The notes beneath the pieces are model-generated. The model saw nothing but the letters and a program-made list of their open reading frames with translations, searched no databases and was not told where the DNA came from. Both the position numbers and the translations under genes were made by a program. From Roseiarcus sp963748545 (GTDB lineage: Bacteria > Pseudomonadota > Alphaproteobacteria > Rhizobiales > Beijerinckiaceae), in assembly GCA_963748545.1 (NCBI GenBank), contig CAVVJO010000035.1:124001-188000 (forward strand): 64,000 nucleotides of DNA, written 5' to 3'. Positions within the stretch are counted from its first letter, which is position 1. Every line of letters starts with the position of its first letter. Positions 29,113-38,417 of the stretch are shown one piece after another.

Positions 29113-30132
29113 ATGCAACTCGGGATGATCGGACTTGGACGTATGGGCGCGAACATGGTCGAGCGCCTGATGAAGGCGGGTCACGACCTGGTCGTCTATG
29201 ACGCCCATCCGGACGCGGTGGCGCGGCTGGCCGCCCTCGGCGCGACCGGCGCCGGAAGCATGAAGGAATTCGTCGCCAAGCTCGCCAAACCGCGCGCCGT
29301 GTGGATGATGGTTCCGGCCGCCGTGGTCGAGCCGATCCTGACCGAGGTCGCGGGGCTGCTCGAGCCCGGCGATATCGCGATCGACGGCGGAAACTCCTAT
29401 TATCACGACGACATCCGCCGCGCGGCGGAACTGAAGCCCAAGGGTCTGCATTACGTCGATGTCGGCGTCAGCGGCGGGGTCTGGGGCAAGGAGCGCGGCT
29501 ACTGTCACATGATCGGCGGGGAATCGGAGGTCGTCAAATATCTCGATCCGATTTTCCGCTCGCTGGCGCCTGGCGTCGACGTGGCTCCCAGGACCGTTGG
29601 GGCGACCGGAGAGCCGGACCAGGCGGAGTTTGGATACCTTCACTGCGGCCCGAACGGCGCCGGCCATTTCGTCAAGATGGTCCATAACGGGATCGAGTAC
29701 GGCCTCATGGCCGCCTACGCTGAGGGCATGAACCTGCTGCATCATGCGAACGTGGGACTGAAGAAGCAGGTCGCCGACGCCGAGACGACGCCTCTGCGCC
29801 ATCCTGAGCTTTACCAGTTCGACATCGACGTGGCGCGGGTGGCGGAGGTCTGGCGGCGCGGCAGCGTGGTTGGGTCCTGGCTCCTCGACCTGACGGCGTC
29901 CGCTTTGCGCGCCGACCCGGCTCTGTCCAATTTCGCCGGCCGTGTCTCGAACTCGGGCGAAGGCCGCTGGACGCTGCAGGCGGCGATCGACGAGGGCGTG
30001 CCGGCGCCCGTGCTGAGCGCGGCTCTGTTCGGCCGGTTCGAATCCCGCGGCGCAGCCGAATACGCCGATAAGCTGATGTCGGCGATGCGCTTCGAGTTTG
30101 GCGGCCACCACGAGAAACCGGCGGGGTCCTGA
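29113..30132 (+). CDS. gnd: 6-phosphogluconate dehydrogenase, decarboxylating (GndA/short type)
   Basis: Oxidises 6-phosphogluconate to ribulose 5-phosphate and CO2. 339 residues, the short bacterial form. MQLGMIGLGRMGANMVERL is the cofactor site, WMMVPAAVVEPIL the second strand pair, DVGVSGGVWGKERGYCHMIG the substrate signature, and GHFVKMVHNGIEYGLM contains the catalytic lysine. The end of its stop (TGATG) overlaps the zwf ATG. First gene of the gnd-zwf-HAD-pgi-pgl operon. Confidence 0.94.
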   Translation: MQLGMIGLGRMGANMVERLMKAGHDLVVYDAHPDAVARLAALGATGAGSMKEFVAKLAKPRAVWMMVPAAVVEPILTEVAGLLEPGDIAIDGGNSYYHDDIRRAAELKPKGLHYVDVGVSGGVWGKERGYCHMIGGESEVVKYLDPIFRSLAPGVDVAPRTVGATGEPDQAEFGYLHCGPNGAGHFVKMVHNGIEYGLMAAYAEGMNLLHHANVGLKKQVADAETTPLRHPELYQFDIDVARVAEVWRRGSVVGSWLLDLTASALRADPALSNFAGRVSNSGEGRWTLQAAIDEGVPAPVLSAALFGRFESRGAAEYADKLMSAMRFEFGGHHEKPAGS

Positions 30133-31509
30133 TGAGCGACGTTCAGTCTGACGCAATCGTCTTTTTCGGCGCGACCGGCGATCTCGCCTACAAGCAGATC
30201 TTCCCGGCGCTGCTCGGCCTTGTCCGCGACGAGGGTGTGAACGTCCCGATCGTCGGGGTCGCCAAGGCGGGCTGGGGCGTGGAGCAATTCCGCGCCCGGG
30301 CCAAGGACAGTCTCGATCACCATGGCGGCGTCGATCAGGAGACCTTCGCGAAGTTTTGCTCGCTGTTGCGCTACGTCGACGGCGACTACAACGATCCGAA
30401 AACCTTCGAGGCCCTCAAGCAGGCGCTAGGCGGCGCCCATCGGCCGCTGCACTATCTCGCGATCCCGCCGTCCCTGTTCGGCGTCGTGGTCTCGGCGTTA
30501 GCGCAGGCGGGTTTGAGCGAAAACGCTCAACTCGTCGTGGAGAAGCCGTTCGGGCGAGACCGCGCATCCGCGGCCCAGCTCAACGCCATTCTGCTCGAGC
30601 ATTTTCCCGAAGACGCGATCTTCCGTATCGACCATTACCTCGGCAAGGAGCCGGTGCAGAACATCGTCTACACTCGCTTCGCCAACCCGATGTTCGAGCC
30701 GCTATGGAACCGCCACTACGTCCGCAGCATCCAGATCACGATGGCCGAGTCCTTTGGCGTCGAAGACCGCGGCGCGTTCTACAATTCGACCGGGGCGCTG
30801 CGCGACGTGGTGCAAAATCACATGCTGCAGGTGCTCGCCAACCTGATGATGGACCCCCCGACGGGAGAGGAATACGAAGCTTCGCGCGATCAGAAGGCCG
30901 CCCTCCTGAAGGCGGTTCGCCCGGTCGACGCCGCGTCGATCGTGCGCGGCCAGTACCGGGGGTACCGGTCGGTGCAGGGGGTCAAGCCCGAACTCGGGTG
31001 TGGAGACCTACGTGGCGGTCAAGCTGACCGTCGACAGTTGGCGATGGGCAGGCGTGCCGATCTACATCCGCGCCGGAAAATGCCTGCCGGTGACGGCTGC
31101 CGAGGTGCTGGTCGAATTCCGCGACCCGCCCAGGCCCGTGTTCGGCGAGCCGGCGCCAACGCCCGGCCACATGCGATTTCGCCTGAGCCCGGACGTCTGC
31201 GTGGCGATGGGCCTCAGCGTCAAGCGTCCGGGCGAGCGGATGGTCGGCGAGCCGTTCGAACTGGCGTTGAGCGAGCAGGCGGCGTCGGAAATGCCGCCTT
31301 ATCAGCGCCTGCTGGGCGATGCGATGCGCGGCGACGGCGAACTCTTCGGGCGGCAGGATATCGTCGACGCGCAATGGCGGATCGTCGAGCCAATTCTCGC
31401 TTCTCCTCCTGAGTGCCTCGAATACGCGCCGGGAAGCTGGGGCCCGGAGGCTGCGAACGCGCTCGTCGGTTCGGACGGCCCTTGGCGCAACCCGGAGACG
31501 GCGGGTTGA
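30132..31509 (+). CDS. zwf: glucose-6-phosphate 1-dehydrogenase (one frameshift)
   Basis: First enzyme of the oxidative pentose phosphate and Entner-Doudoroff routes. IVFFGATGDLAYKQIFPALL is the coenzyme site, VVEKPFGRD a conserved loop, and FRIDHYLGKEPVQNI the active site with the catalytic His. Near 30997 one extra base must be skipped to continue from KPELG to VETYVAVKLTVDSWRWAGVP and IYIRAGKCLP, then CLEYAPGSWGPEAA at the end. About 458 residues. The break falls in a GGGTGTGG stretch and looks like a one-base insertion in the sequence. Confidence 0.92.
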
Positions 31510-31519
31510 GGGGGCGTTT

Positions 31520-32182
31520 ATGGACGACACGGTTTTTCTGTTCGACGTCGACAACACGCTGATCGACAACGATCAGGTCCAACACGACCTCAAGAGCCAC
31601 CTCGCCGAGAGTTGCGGCGAGCCGGCCCGCGACCGGTATTGGACGATTTTCGAGGAACGCTTCGCGGCGCTGGGCTACGCCGACTATTTCGGCGCGCTCG
31701 AGCAGTATCGCCACGAAGCTCCCGAGCACCCAGGCGTGCTGAGGCTTGGAAACTGGCTGATCGACTATCCCTTTGCCGAGCAACTCTACCCCGGCGCGCT
31801 GGACGCGGTGAGGAGCGTGCGCCAGTGGGGTCGCGTGGTGGTCCTGTCCGACGGCGATGCGGTGTTCCAGCCTCGCAAGATCGAGCGGTCGGGAGTCTGG
31901 AGCGCCTTCGACGGCGAGATTCTGATCTTCGTTCACAAAGAGAAAGAGCTGGACGCCGTCGAGCGCCTCTATCCTGCGCGCCGCTACGTGCTGATCGATG
32001 ACAAACTGCGTATCCTCTCGGCGGTCAAAAGCGTCTGGGGCGACAGGGTGACGACGGTCTTTCCGCGACAGGGCCATTACGCCCACGACACGGCGACGGT
32101 CGAGGCGTATCCCCAGCCCGATCTTGCGATCGAGCGAATCCGCGACATTGTCGCTCTCGACCGCGGCGCGATTGCGCCGTAG
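31520..32182 (+). CDS. HAD-superfamily hydrolase
   Basis: A 220-residue haloacid-dehalogenase-fold protein. FLFDVDNTLIDNDQVQHDLK is motif I (nucleophile Asp and acid/base Asp), VVVLSDGDAVFQPRK motif II, and RYVLIDDKLRILSAVKSVWG the motif III/IV region (Lys, Asp-Asp). Between zwf and pgi, a sugar phosphate or damaged metabolite is a reasonable substrate, but none can be named. ATG at 31520 is ten bases after the zwf stop. Confidence 0.82.
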   Translation: MDDTVFLFDVDNTLIDNDQVQHDLKSHLAESCGEPARDRYWTIFEERFAALGYADYFGALEQYRHEAPEHPGVLRLGNWLIDYPFAEQLYPGALDAVRSVRQWGRVVVLSDGDAVFQPRKIERSGVWSAFDGEILIFVHKEKELDAVERLYPARRYVLIDDKLRILSAVKSVWGDRVTTVFPRQGHYAHDTATVEAYPQPDLAIERIRDIVALDRGAIAP

Positions 32183-32217
32183 GGGTTCCGCGACTTCTCG
32201 AGTGATGGAGTAAGACG

Positions 32218-33855
32218 ATGACGGTCAAGGCGAAGCTGACGGCCACGTCGGAGTGGCAGGCGCTGCAAGCGCACTTCGGAAGCATCAAGGACGAGCGCCT
32301 GCGCAGCCTATTCGCCGCAGATCCCGGCCGCGCCGAACGGTTCTCGGTCGAAGCGGCCGGGCTCTTCCTCGACTACTCGAAGAACCGTATCGACGACGAG
32401 ACGATCCGACTGCTCGCAGCCCTCGCACGCGCGCGTGGCGTCGAGGCCAAACGCGACGCGATGTTCGCGGGCAAGAAGATCAACGTGAGCGAAGACCGCG
32501 CTGTGCTGCACGTTGCGCTCAGGGCGCCCAGCGACTGGAGCATCGTGGTCGACGGCCAAGACGTGATCCCGGAGGTTCACGCGGTGCTCGACCAGATGGC
32601 CGCCTTTTCCGATCAAGTGCGCTCCGGCGTCTGGAAGGGCCATACGGGGAAGCACATCCGCAACGTCGTCAACATCGGCATCGGCGGCTCGCATCTCGGT
32701 CCGGAGATGGCCTATCGCGCGCTGCACGGCTTCAGCGACAAGGCCCTCGCCTTCCGGTTCGTCGCCAACGTGGACGGCGCGGCCTTCACAGAGGCGACGC
32801 AAGACCTGGATCCGCACGAGACGTTGTTCATCATCGCGTCCAAGACGTTCACGACGCTGGAGACGATGTCGAACGCTGCGGCGGCGCGAAGTTGGGCGCT
32901 CGCCGCGCTCGGCGACGAAAAGGCGATCGCGCGCCATTTCGTCGCGCTCTCGACCAACGCGGAGGCGGTCAAGGCGTTCGGCATCGATACGGCCAACATG
33001 TTCGGCTTCTGGGATTGGGTTGGCGGCCGTTACTCGATGGATTCGGCGATCGGCCTCTCGACCATGATCGCGGTCGGACCCGACAATTTCCGCGCGATGC
33101 TCGCCGGTTTCCACGCCGTCGACGACCATTTCCGCACCGCGCCGATCGAACGCAACATGCCCATGCTGATGGGGCTGCTCGCGGTCTGGTACAATAACTT
33201 CTTCGGCGCCCAGACCGTCGGCGTGATGCCTTATTCGGCCAATCTTGCCCGCTTTCCCGCCTATCTTCAGCAGCTTCAGATGGAGAGCAACGGCAAGCAC
33301 GTCGACATCGACGGCTATCCTGTCGACGTTCAGACCGGCCCCGTCTACTGGGGAGAGCCGGGCACCGACGCGCAGCATTCCTTCTACCAGCTCATCCACC
33401 AGGGCACGAAGCTGATCCCGGTCGACATGATCGGATTCTGCGCGCCCTTGAGCCCGATCGTGGGCCAGCACGATCTCCTGATGGCGAATCTCTTTGCCCA
33501 GGCCGAGGCGCTCGCGTTCGGCAAGACCGCCGAAGAAGTCGCCGCCGAAGGCGTAGACCCCAAACAGGCGCCGTTCCGCGTTTTCGAGGGAAACCGCCCA
33601 ACCAATATGATTCTCGCCGAGCGCTTGACGCCGCACACGCTCGGCGCGCTGGTGGCGCTCTACGAGCACAACGCCTTCACCCAGGGAGCGATCTGGGGGA
33701 TCGATTCGTTCGACCAGTGGGGCGTCGAACTCGGCAAGGTTCTGGCCAAGCGCATCGTTCCTGAACTCACCGCCGCGGCCGAGCCGGCGCTCGCCCATGA
33801 CGGCTCGACCAACGCCCTTATCCGCCGCTATCGCCGCCTTCGCGGCGCCGCCTGA
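32218..33855 (+). CDS. pgi: glucose-6-phosphate isomerase
   Basis: Interconverts glucose and fructose 6-phosphates. 545 residues, full length and intact. VVNIGIGGSHLGPEMAYRAL and FIIASKTFTTLETMSNAAA bind the phosphate, WDWVGGRYSMDSAIGLS is a family signature, and QLQMESNGKHVDIDGYPV with FYQLIHQGTKLIPVDMIGF contain the catalytic Glu and His. ATG at 32218 follows GGAGTAAG. Cotranscribed with zwf and pgl. Confidence 0.96.
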   Translation: MTVKAKLTATSEWQALQAHFGSIKDERLRSLFAADPGRAERFSVEAAGLFLDYSKNRIDDETIRLLAALARARGVEAKRDAMFAGKKINVSEDRAVLHVALRAPSDWSIVVDGQDVIPEVHAVLDQMAAFSDQVRSGVWKGHTGKHIRNVVNIGIGGSHLGPEMAYRALHGFSDKALAFRFVANVDGAAFTEATQDLDPHETLFIIASKTFTTLETMSNAAAARSWALAALGDEKAIARHFVALSTNAEAVKAFGIDTANMFGFWDWVGGRYSMDSAIGLSTMIAVGPDNFRAMLAGFHAVDDHFRTAPIERNMPMLMGLLAVWYNNFFGAQTVGVMPYSANLARFPAYLQQLQMESNGKHVDIDGYPVDVQTGPVYWGEPGTDAQHSFYQLIHQGTKLIPVDMIGFCAPLSPIVGQHDLLMANLFAQAEALAFGKTAEEVAAEGVDPKQAPFRVFEGNRPTNMILAERLTPHTLGALVALYEHNAFTQGAIWGIDSFDQWGVELGKVLAKRIVPELTAAAEPALAHDGSTNALIRRYRRLRGAA

Positions 33856-33874
33856 CCACGCCTGGCGCCGCCGC

Positions 33875-34654
33875 ATGTCAGAGACCATGTCCATCGCCGC
33901 CCCCGACGGGTCCCTCGCCGAGGCGATCGCCTACCCCGACTTCTCCTCGCTGATCTCGGGCGCGGCCGAAACCATCGCCGAGGCGGCCGCCGAGGCGATC
34001 GCCGAGCGCGGCCGGTTCACGATCGCCCTCTCGGGAGGCAACACGCCGCGGCCCGTGTATCAGCGTCTCGCCGCAGCGCCGATCGACTGGTCCCACGTCC
34101 ACGTCTTCTTCGGCGACGAGCGCTGCGTCTCGCCGCGCGACGCTCGAAGCAACTATCACATGGCGAAAGTCGCACTCCTGGACCGCGTGCCGATCCCGTC
34201 CGAACAGGTGATCCGCATGCGCGGCGAGGATCCTCCGGAGGCGGCGGCCTATGCGTACGCCGTCGAACTCCGCAAAGCGCTCGGCGACGACGGCCGGCTC
34301 GACCTCGTTCTCTTGGGTCTGGGTCACGACGGGCACACCGCGTCGCTCTTTCCCGGCCTGGCCGCGGTGACCGAGACCCGACGGACCGTCATGGCTTCCT
34401 ATGTCGAATTTGTCGGCATGTGGCGGTTGACCCTTACGCCCGCCGCGATCAACGCCGCGCGGCGAGCCGTCTTCGTCGTGACCGGCGACGACAAGGCGGA
34501 AATTCTTCACCGCGTGCTGCAAGGGCCGCGCGAGCCGGTCGTCCTGCCGGCTCAGGCGATCCGCCCGTCAGAGCGGCCCTCGATCTGGCTGCTCGACCGG
34601 GCCGCCGCCGCGAAACTGAAGGGAACCCACGAACCCCTCACGCATCCGCACTGA
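33875..34654 (+). CDS. pgl: 6-phosphogluconolactonase
   Basis: Hydrolyses 6-phosphogluconolactone made by Zwf. From ATG at 33875 the protein is 259 residues; an in-frame ATG four codons later is the alternative. RFTIALSGGNTPRPVYQRLA and VHVFFGDERCVSPRDARSNY are the phosphate and substrate motifs, and LVLLGLGHDGHTASLFPG the catalytic His region. It begins 20 bases after the pgi stop and its end overlaps the convergent membrane-protein gene by 17 bases. Confidence 0.94.
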   Translation: MSETMSIAAPDGSLAEAIAYPDFSSLISGAAETIAEAAAEAIAERGRFTIALSGGNTPRPVYQRLAAAPIDWSHVHVFFGDERCVSPRDARSNYHMAKVALLDRVPIPSEQVIRMRGEDPPEAAAYAYAVELRKALGDDGRLDLVLLGLGHDGHTASLFPGLAAVTETRRTVMASYVEFVGMWRLTLTPAAINAARRAVFVVTGDDKAEILHRVLQGPREPVVLPAQAIRPSERPSIWLLDRAAAAKLKGTHEPLTHPH

Positions 34655-35195
34655 ACCGATCCCGCAGCCACCAGTAGGCGAAGAGCAGGGCGATCAGCAC
34701 GATTCCGACCAGAAAGAGCAGGAGCGCGGCGTCCTGAAGCCAGGCGATGCCCGGGACCGAGACGGCAAGAAAAGCGCCGGTGACGCACAGCTTCCAGGAG
34801 CGCAGGTCGAGCCCGGAGATGAACACGCCGAGCGCGAGCAGCGTCAGGACCATCAGCCCGAGCGCATTGGCGTTGAGGGCGCTCTGTACGTCGCTGACCG
34901 TCAGCAGATACATCGCCGTCAGAACGGCGGCCCACTGCAGGACCTGCGTCACCGCCATGGTCATGCGCTGCCCGCTCGCCATGTGACGCCAGCCGGCGAA
35001 GATGCATATGAGCGCAATGATCGGCGTGACGATCACCCAGTACTTCGCCGACGGGGTTTGCGTCAGGCTCGTCCAGCTGATGCCGACGAGCCCCAGCGCG
35101 ATGATCAGGACAAAGGGCAGATTGTCGATCAGGCCTCGCCAGATCCAGTGCGGCCTGGCTGGCTCGGCTACGTCGAATTCGGCGCCGGACGTCAT
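34638..35195 (-). CDS. uncharacterised integral membrane protein
   Basis: A 185-residue protein with about five or six hydrophobic helices (LPFVLIIALGLVGISW, YWVIVTPIIALICIFAGW, LMVLTLLALGVFISGL, AALLLFLVGIVLIALLFAYW) and a short polar N-terminus. ATG at 35195 has AGAGAG upstream. No family motif was recognised. Tail-to-tail with pgl. Confidence 0.7.
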   Translation of the reverse strand: MTSGAEFDVAEPARPHWIWRGLIDNLPFVLIIALGLVGISWTSLTQTPSAKYWVIVTPIIALICIFAGWRHMASGQRMTMAVTQVLQWAAVLTAMYLLTVSDVQSALNANALGLMVLTLLALGVFISGLDLRSWKLCVTGAFLAVSVPGIAWLQDAALLLFLVGIVLIALLFAYWWLRDRFSADA

Positions 35196-35465
35196 GATGG
35201 CTCTCTTTTGGGCTCTGCGGCCCGTTTTGAACTTTCCCGGCGCGGACGTTAGCAAAAAAGACCGGCGCTGGAACTCCCTTGCGGGCGCCGGCCGGCCCTC
35301 GCTGGCGCGATTTTCTGACCGAAGCCCCGCTTTATCAACGACTTAGAGGCGGTTGAACCAGGTTTTTCGCCGAGCGATCTAATGTTTTCAGAGGCTTAGA
35401 GGGAACTCGGCGGTTCCAGCCCGCGGGGCGCGGCGATCCACCGCACCTGACCTGCTTGCGACGAG

Positions 35466-37264
35466 TTAGCCGCGGGGCGCGCGCGAGGCGAGATAGGCCC
35501 GCCATCCGCCGAAGTCGGAGATATCGGCGGCGCCCAGGATCCCCTCGGGCTCGGCCAGGAACCCCTTGACGCTGGAGCCGTCCGCCAACCGGATTGTCCC
35601 GATCCCGAGCGGGGCCGGAATTTTAGCGACAAAGGCGCCGAAACCCTCGGGGTCGAGCGCCCAGACCTCCGCCTTGATCGACGCGCCCGCGCCGTCCGCG
35701 ACGCGGATCAGGCCGGGCTTCGGCGGCTGCGCGTCCGCGAGCGCATAGAGGCGGTAGTCCGGCGCCGCTCGACCTCGCCGACGAACGACGCGCCGAGCGC
35801 GACGAGCTCGCGGTTGAGCGGCAACCCCGCAAGATGCGCTCCGACCACGGCGAGCGGAAATCGGCCTGGCGGCGCCCCCGCCGAAGCCGGCGTCGGGGCG
35901 GGCGCCGGCCGCCCGGTTGCGCCCATCGGCGCTCCCGAGCGCGCGTGGATCGCCGCCGCGAGGCCGGCGATGAAACCGTCGGCGCCGGCCGGCGCGATCA
36001 GCGTCACGCTCGAGGGCAGGCCGTCGCCGCGGACCCCCGACGGGACCGCGACGGCGCAGAGATCGAGCAGGTTGACAAAGTTGGTGTAGGTTCCGAGCCT
36101 GGAATTGAGCGCCACCGGATCGGCTTCGACCTCGGCGACGGTGTAGAAGCGCGGCAAGGTCGGAACCAGCATGACGTCGAACTTCGACAGCACGCGCTCG
36201 GCCGTCCGGCGTCGGTCGGCCAGCGTGTAGAACGCCTCGAACGCCGCCACCGCGTCGAATTTTTTGGCGCCTTCGATGATCGCGCGCGTGACGGGATGCA
36301 GCGCTTCCGGATGGGTCTCGATCAGCGGCTTCGTCGCCGCGTAGCGCTCCGCGACCCACGGGCCCTCGTAGAGCAGGCGGGCGACCTCGGCGAACGGCGC
36401 GAAGTCGAAGTCGATCACCGTCGCGCCCAGCGCCTCGAGGCTCCTGACGTCGCGGACGAAAGCCGCCTCAGCGTCTCCGTCGCCGAAGAACGACAACTGA
36501 TCGGCCCGCGGCGCGCCGATTCTCAAGCCCCTAGGCAGTCCCGAAAGCTCGGGACGGGGAAAGCGGCGGGAATAGCCGTCCTGATCGTCGTAGCCGCAAG
36601 CCGCCGCGAACACGGCGAAGGCGTCGGCGACGTCGAGCGCGAAGATCGAGATCGTATCGAGCGTGCGGCAGGCGGGCGCGAGGCCGGTCGCCGACAGCGC
36701 GCCGAGCGAGGGTTTTAGGCCGACGATCCCGTTGAGCGCCGCGGGAACGCGGCCCGAGCCCGCGGTGTCCGTGCCGAGTGAGAACGGGACCAGCCCCGCG
36801 CCAACCGCCGTCGCGGACCCGGAGCTCGATCCGCCGGGAATAAGATCGGCGCGAAGGGCGTTGCGCGGGACGCCATAGGGCGAGCGGACGCCGACGAGTC
36901 CGGTTGCGAACTGGTCGAGGTTGGTCTTGCCGATCACGATGGCGCCCGCCCGCTCCAGCGCCTCGACCACGAAGGCCGACCGCTCGGGCGTATAGGCAAA
37001 GGCGGGACAGGCGGCCGTCGTCGGCAGCCCGGCGACGTCGATGTTGTCTTTCACCGCAAACGGGACCCCATAGAGCGGCTTGCCGACAGGCCCCTCGGCT
37101 TCGAGGCGCTTCGCCTCGGCCAACGCGTCCGCCTTGCGGCGCAATGTGATGAACAGGGCTGGGTCCGCGTGGGCAGCGATGCGCGCATAAGTCTCCTCGA
37201 TGGTCGCGGGGATCCGCTTTCCGCCGGCGTGAGCGGCGACCAGCGCGGCGATCAATTCGGTCAT
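35466..37264 (-). CDS. atzF: allophanate hydrolase AtzF (one frameshift)
   Basis: Hydrolyses allophanate to ammonia and CO2, the last step of cyanuric acid, biuret and urea-carboxylation routes. About 599 residues, matching AtzF. The amidase-signature part has GVPFAVKDNIDVAGLPTTAA (catalytic Lys), ADLIPGGSSSGSATAVGAG and SLGTDTAGSGRVPAALNGIV (Ser-cisSer). The C-terminal domain continues after a one-base slip near 35770 (DYRLYALADAQPPKPGLIRV) and ends FLAEPEGILGAADISDFGGW. It is separated from the biuret/carboxybiuret operon (41110–53354) by the repeat-protein operon and runs the opposite way, but completes that pathway. Confidence 0.92.
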
Positions 37265-37645
37265 GCGACGTGGCTCCTTCGGGGCCGCTTCCAGGCGCGG
37301 CGTTCGAGACATTACGCAAATGCAAGAGTCGGGCTAGGAGCAAGCCAATTGGGAGGCGGATTGAGCGGGTCGCGAATGTCCGGTGAGCCGAGGACTTCCC
37401 ACCCTTGCAGGCTTGAGCGCGTTCGCCGACGTCATAAGGTAACGACGTACATTCGGCGTCGAAACGCCAGAACTTGTTGTCATGTCAATTTTCGGCGCTG
37501 ATCTATGTAGTCGATTTGTTTATGTATGTAGACATCGGCGACGAACGTCGGGTGTCGACTTCGCGATTCCACTTGACAAATACACGAGACCCTAGAATCT
37601 TTCAGTAATTGTCGGCAAAAGCCGACTACATATTGGGAGGTCATT
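37265..37645. promoter_or_regulatory. A/T-rich leader region upstream of the repeat-protein operon
   Basis: 381 bases without a gene. The second half is unusually A/T-rich. TTGACA at 37573–37578 and TAGAAT at 37593–37598 resemble sigma-70 elements but their 14-base spacer is short. TATGTAGTCG at 37504–37513 is exactly complementary to CGACTACATA at 37623–37632, which abuts the strong Shine-Dalgarno GGGAGG (37635–37640). A local hairpin GTCGGC-AAAA-GCCGAC (37611–37626) uses the same right arm, so the two pairings exclude each other. This could be a leader switch or an operator; the sequence alone cannot say. Confidence 0.4.
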
Positions 37646-38416
37646 ATGTCGGAAATTGATCTCGGCCCACATCCCTTCATTAAAAGCAACCGGCGATCTG
37701 ACGTACCCGCGAAGCTTGCTGCGCGCGCCCAATCCACCAAGCCCGCCTCAGATGCGAAGGCAATCCGCGCAGCGGCAGCGGCCAAGCCGCTTCCAAAGCA
37801 AACTCCGCAACTGAAGCCGCTGATCAAGGAAACCGTGAAGGAGGGCGACGACAAATACAAGGACCTCAAGGAGGCCAAGGAGAATAAGGAACACAAAGAG
37901 TTGAAGGAAAACAAAGAGCATAAGGAGGGTAAGGAGAATAAGGAACACAAGGAAACGAAGGAAAGCAAGGAGCATAAGGAAAGCAAGGAGCACAAGGATT
38001 TTCATAAAGAAATAATCAAGGAATTTGCTAAAGAGCACAAAGAGGCCAAGGAAGAAAAAGAGCATAAGGATTTGCACAAGGAGGCCGGGAAAGACGGCAA
38101 AGACGGCAAAGACGGCGACAAGGATGGCGACAAGGACGGAGATAAAGACGGAGACAAGGACGGCGACAAGGACGGGGATAAGGACGGGGATAAGGACGGC
38201 GAGAAGGACGGGGATAAGGACGGCGACAAGGACGATGGCGACGAAAAGATCACGGCGCTCGAAAAACAGGGCGACAAAGACGACGACGAGAAATTCGACA
38301 TCGACGACGACGCTCGGCGGCCTCAGGGGGCGAGCCGGGCCAAGGCCAATATGAGGCGACCCAGCGGCGCCTCGACCCGTCCGAAGGCGCTCCTCGTGCG
38401 GCTTCCCGTCGTCTGA
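37646..38416 (+). CDS. low-complexity KEH/DGDK repeat protein, possible substrate of the adjacent ATP-grasp enzyme
   Basis: A 256-residue protein I do not recognise. Residues 1–65 are ordinary and begin MSEIDLGPHPFIKSN. Residues 70–146 are almost only Lys, Glu, His, Asn and Ser in a roughly ten-residue repeat (LKENKEHKEG, KENKEHKET, KESKEHKES). Residues 149–197 are a Lys-Asp-Gly-Asp repeat (about ten DGDK units). The C-terminal tail has two RRPxGAS copies at 224–230 and 237–243 and ends RPKALLVRLPVV. No signal peptide or membrane segment. ATG at 37646 has a strong GGGAGG six bases upstream, and the stop is one base before the next ATG. The Lys and Asp/Glu richness fits an ATP-grasp peptide ligase substrate, but a structural or ion-binding role is possible. 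Confidence 0.78.
   Translation: MSEIDLGPHPFIKSNRRSDVPAKLAARAQSTKPASDAKAIRAAAAAKPLPKQTPQLKPLIKETVKEGDDKYKDLKEAKENKEHKELKENKEHKEGKENKEHKETKESKEHKESKEHKDFHKEIIKEFAKEHKEAKEEKEHKDLHKEAGKDGKDGKDGDKDGDKDGDKDGDKDGDKDGDKDGDKDGEKDGDKDGDKDDGDEKITALEKQGDKDDDEKFDIDDDARRPQGASRAKANMRRPSGASTRPKALLVRLPVV
37853..38083 (+). repeat. coding tandem repeat, KENKEHKE-type, ~30 bp period
   Basis: Codes residues 70–146 of the repeat protein. Units of about ten codons rich in AAG, GAG, GAA and CAC/CAT are imperfect and vary at synonymous sites, which points to maintained protein sequence and not recent slippage. The base composition is purine-rich on the coding strand. Confidence 0.8.
38090..38236 (+). repeat. coding tandem repeat, 12-bp Lys-Asp-Gly-Asp units
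   Basis: Codes residues 149–197. Each 12-base unit reads AAR GAY GGN GAY; the Gly codon alternates among GGC, GGA and GGG, Asp between GAC and GAT, Lys between AAG and AAA. One unit has Glu for Asp. The mixed codons show an old, selected repeat. Copy number may vary between strains. Confidence 0.85.
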
Positions 38417-38417
38417 A

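Noticed and set aside
35396..37264. A separate small gene at the 3' end of atzF
   Set aside because: It is the continuation of the AtzF C-terminal domain after a one-base slip near 35770.
37853..38236. CRISPR or intergenic satellite
   Set aside because: The repeats are in frame, vary at synonymous positions, lack spacers and sit inside a gene with a strong ribosome site.
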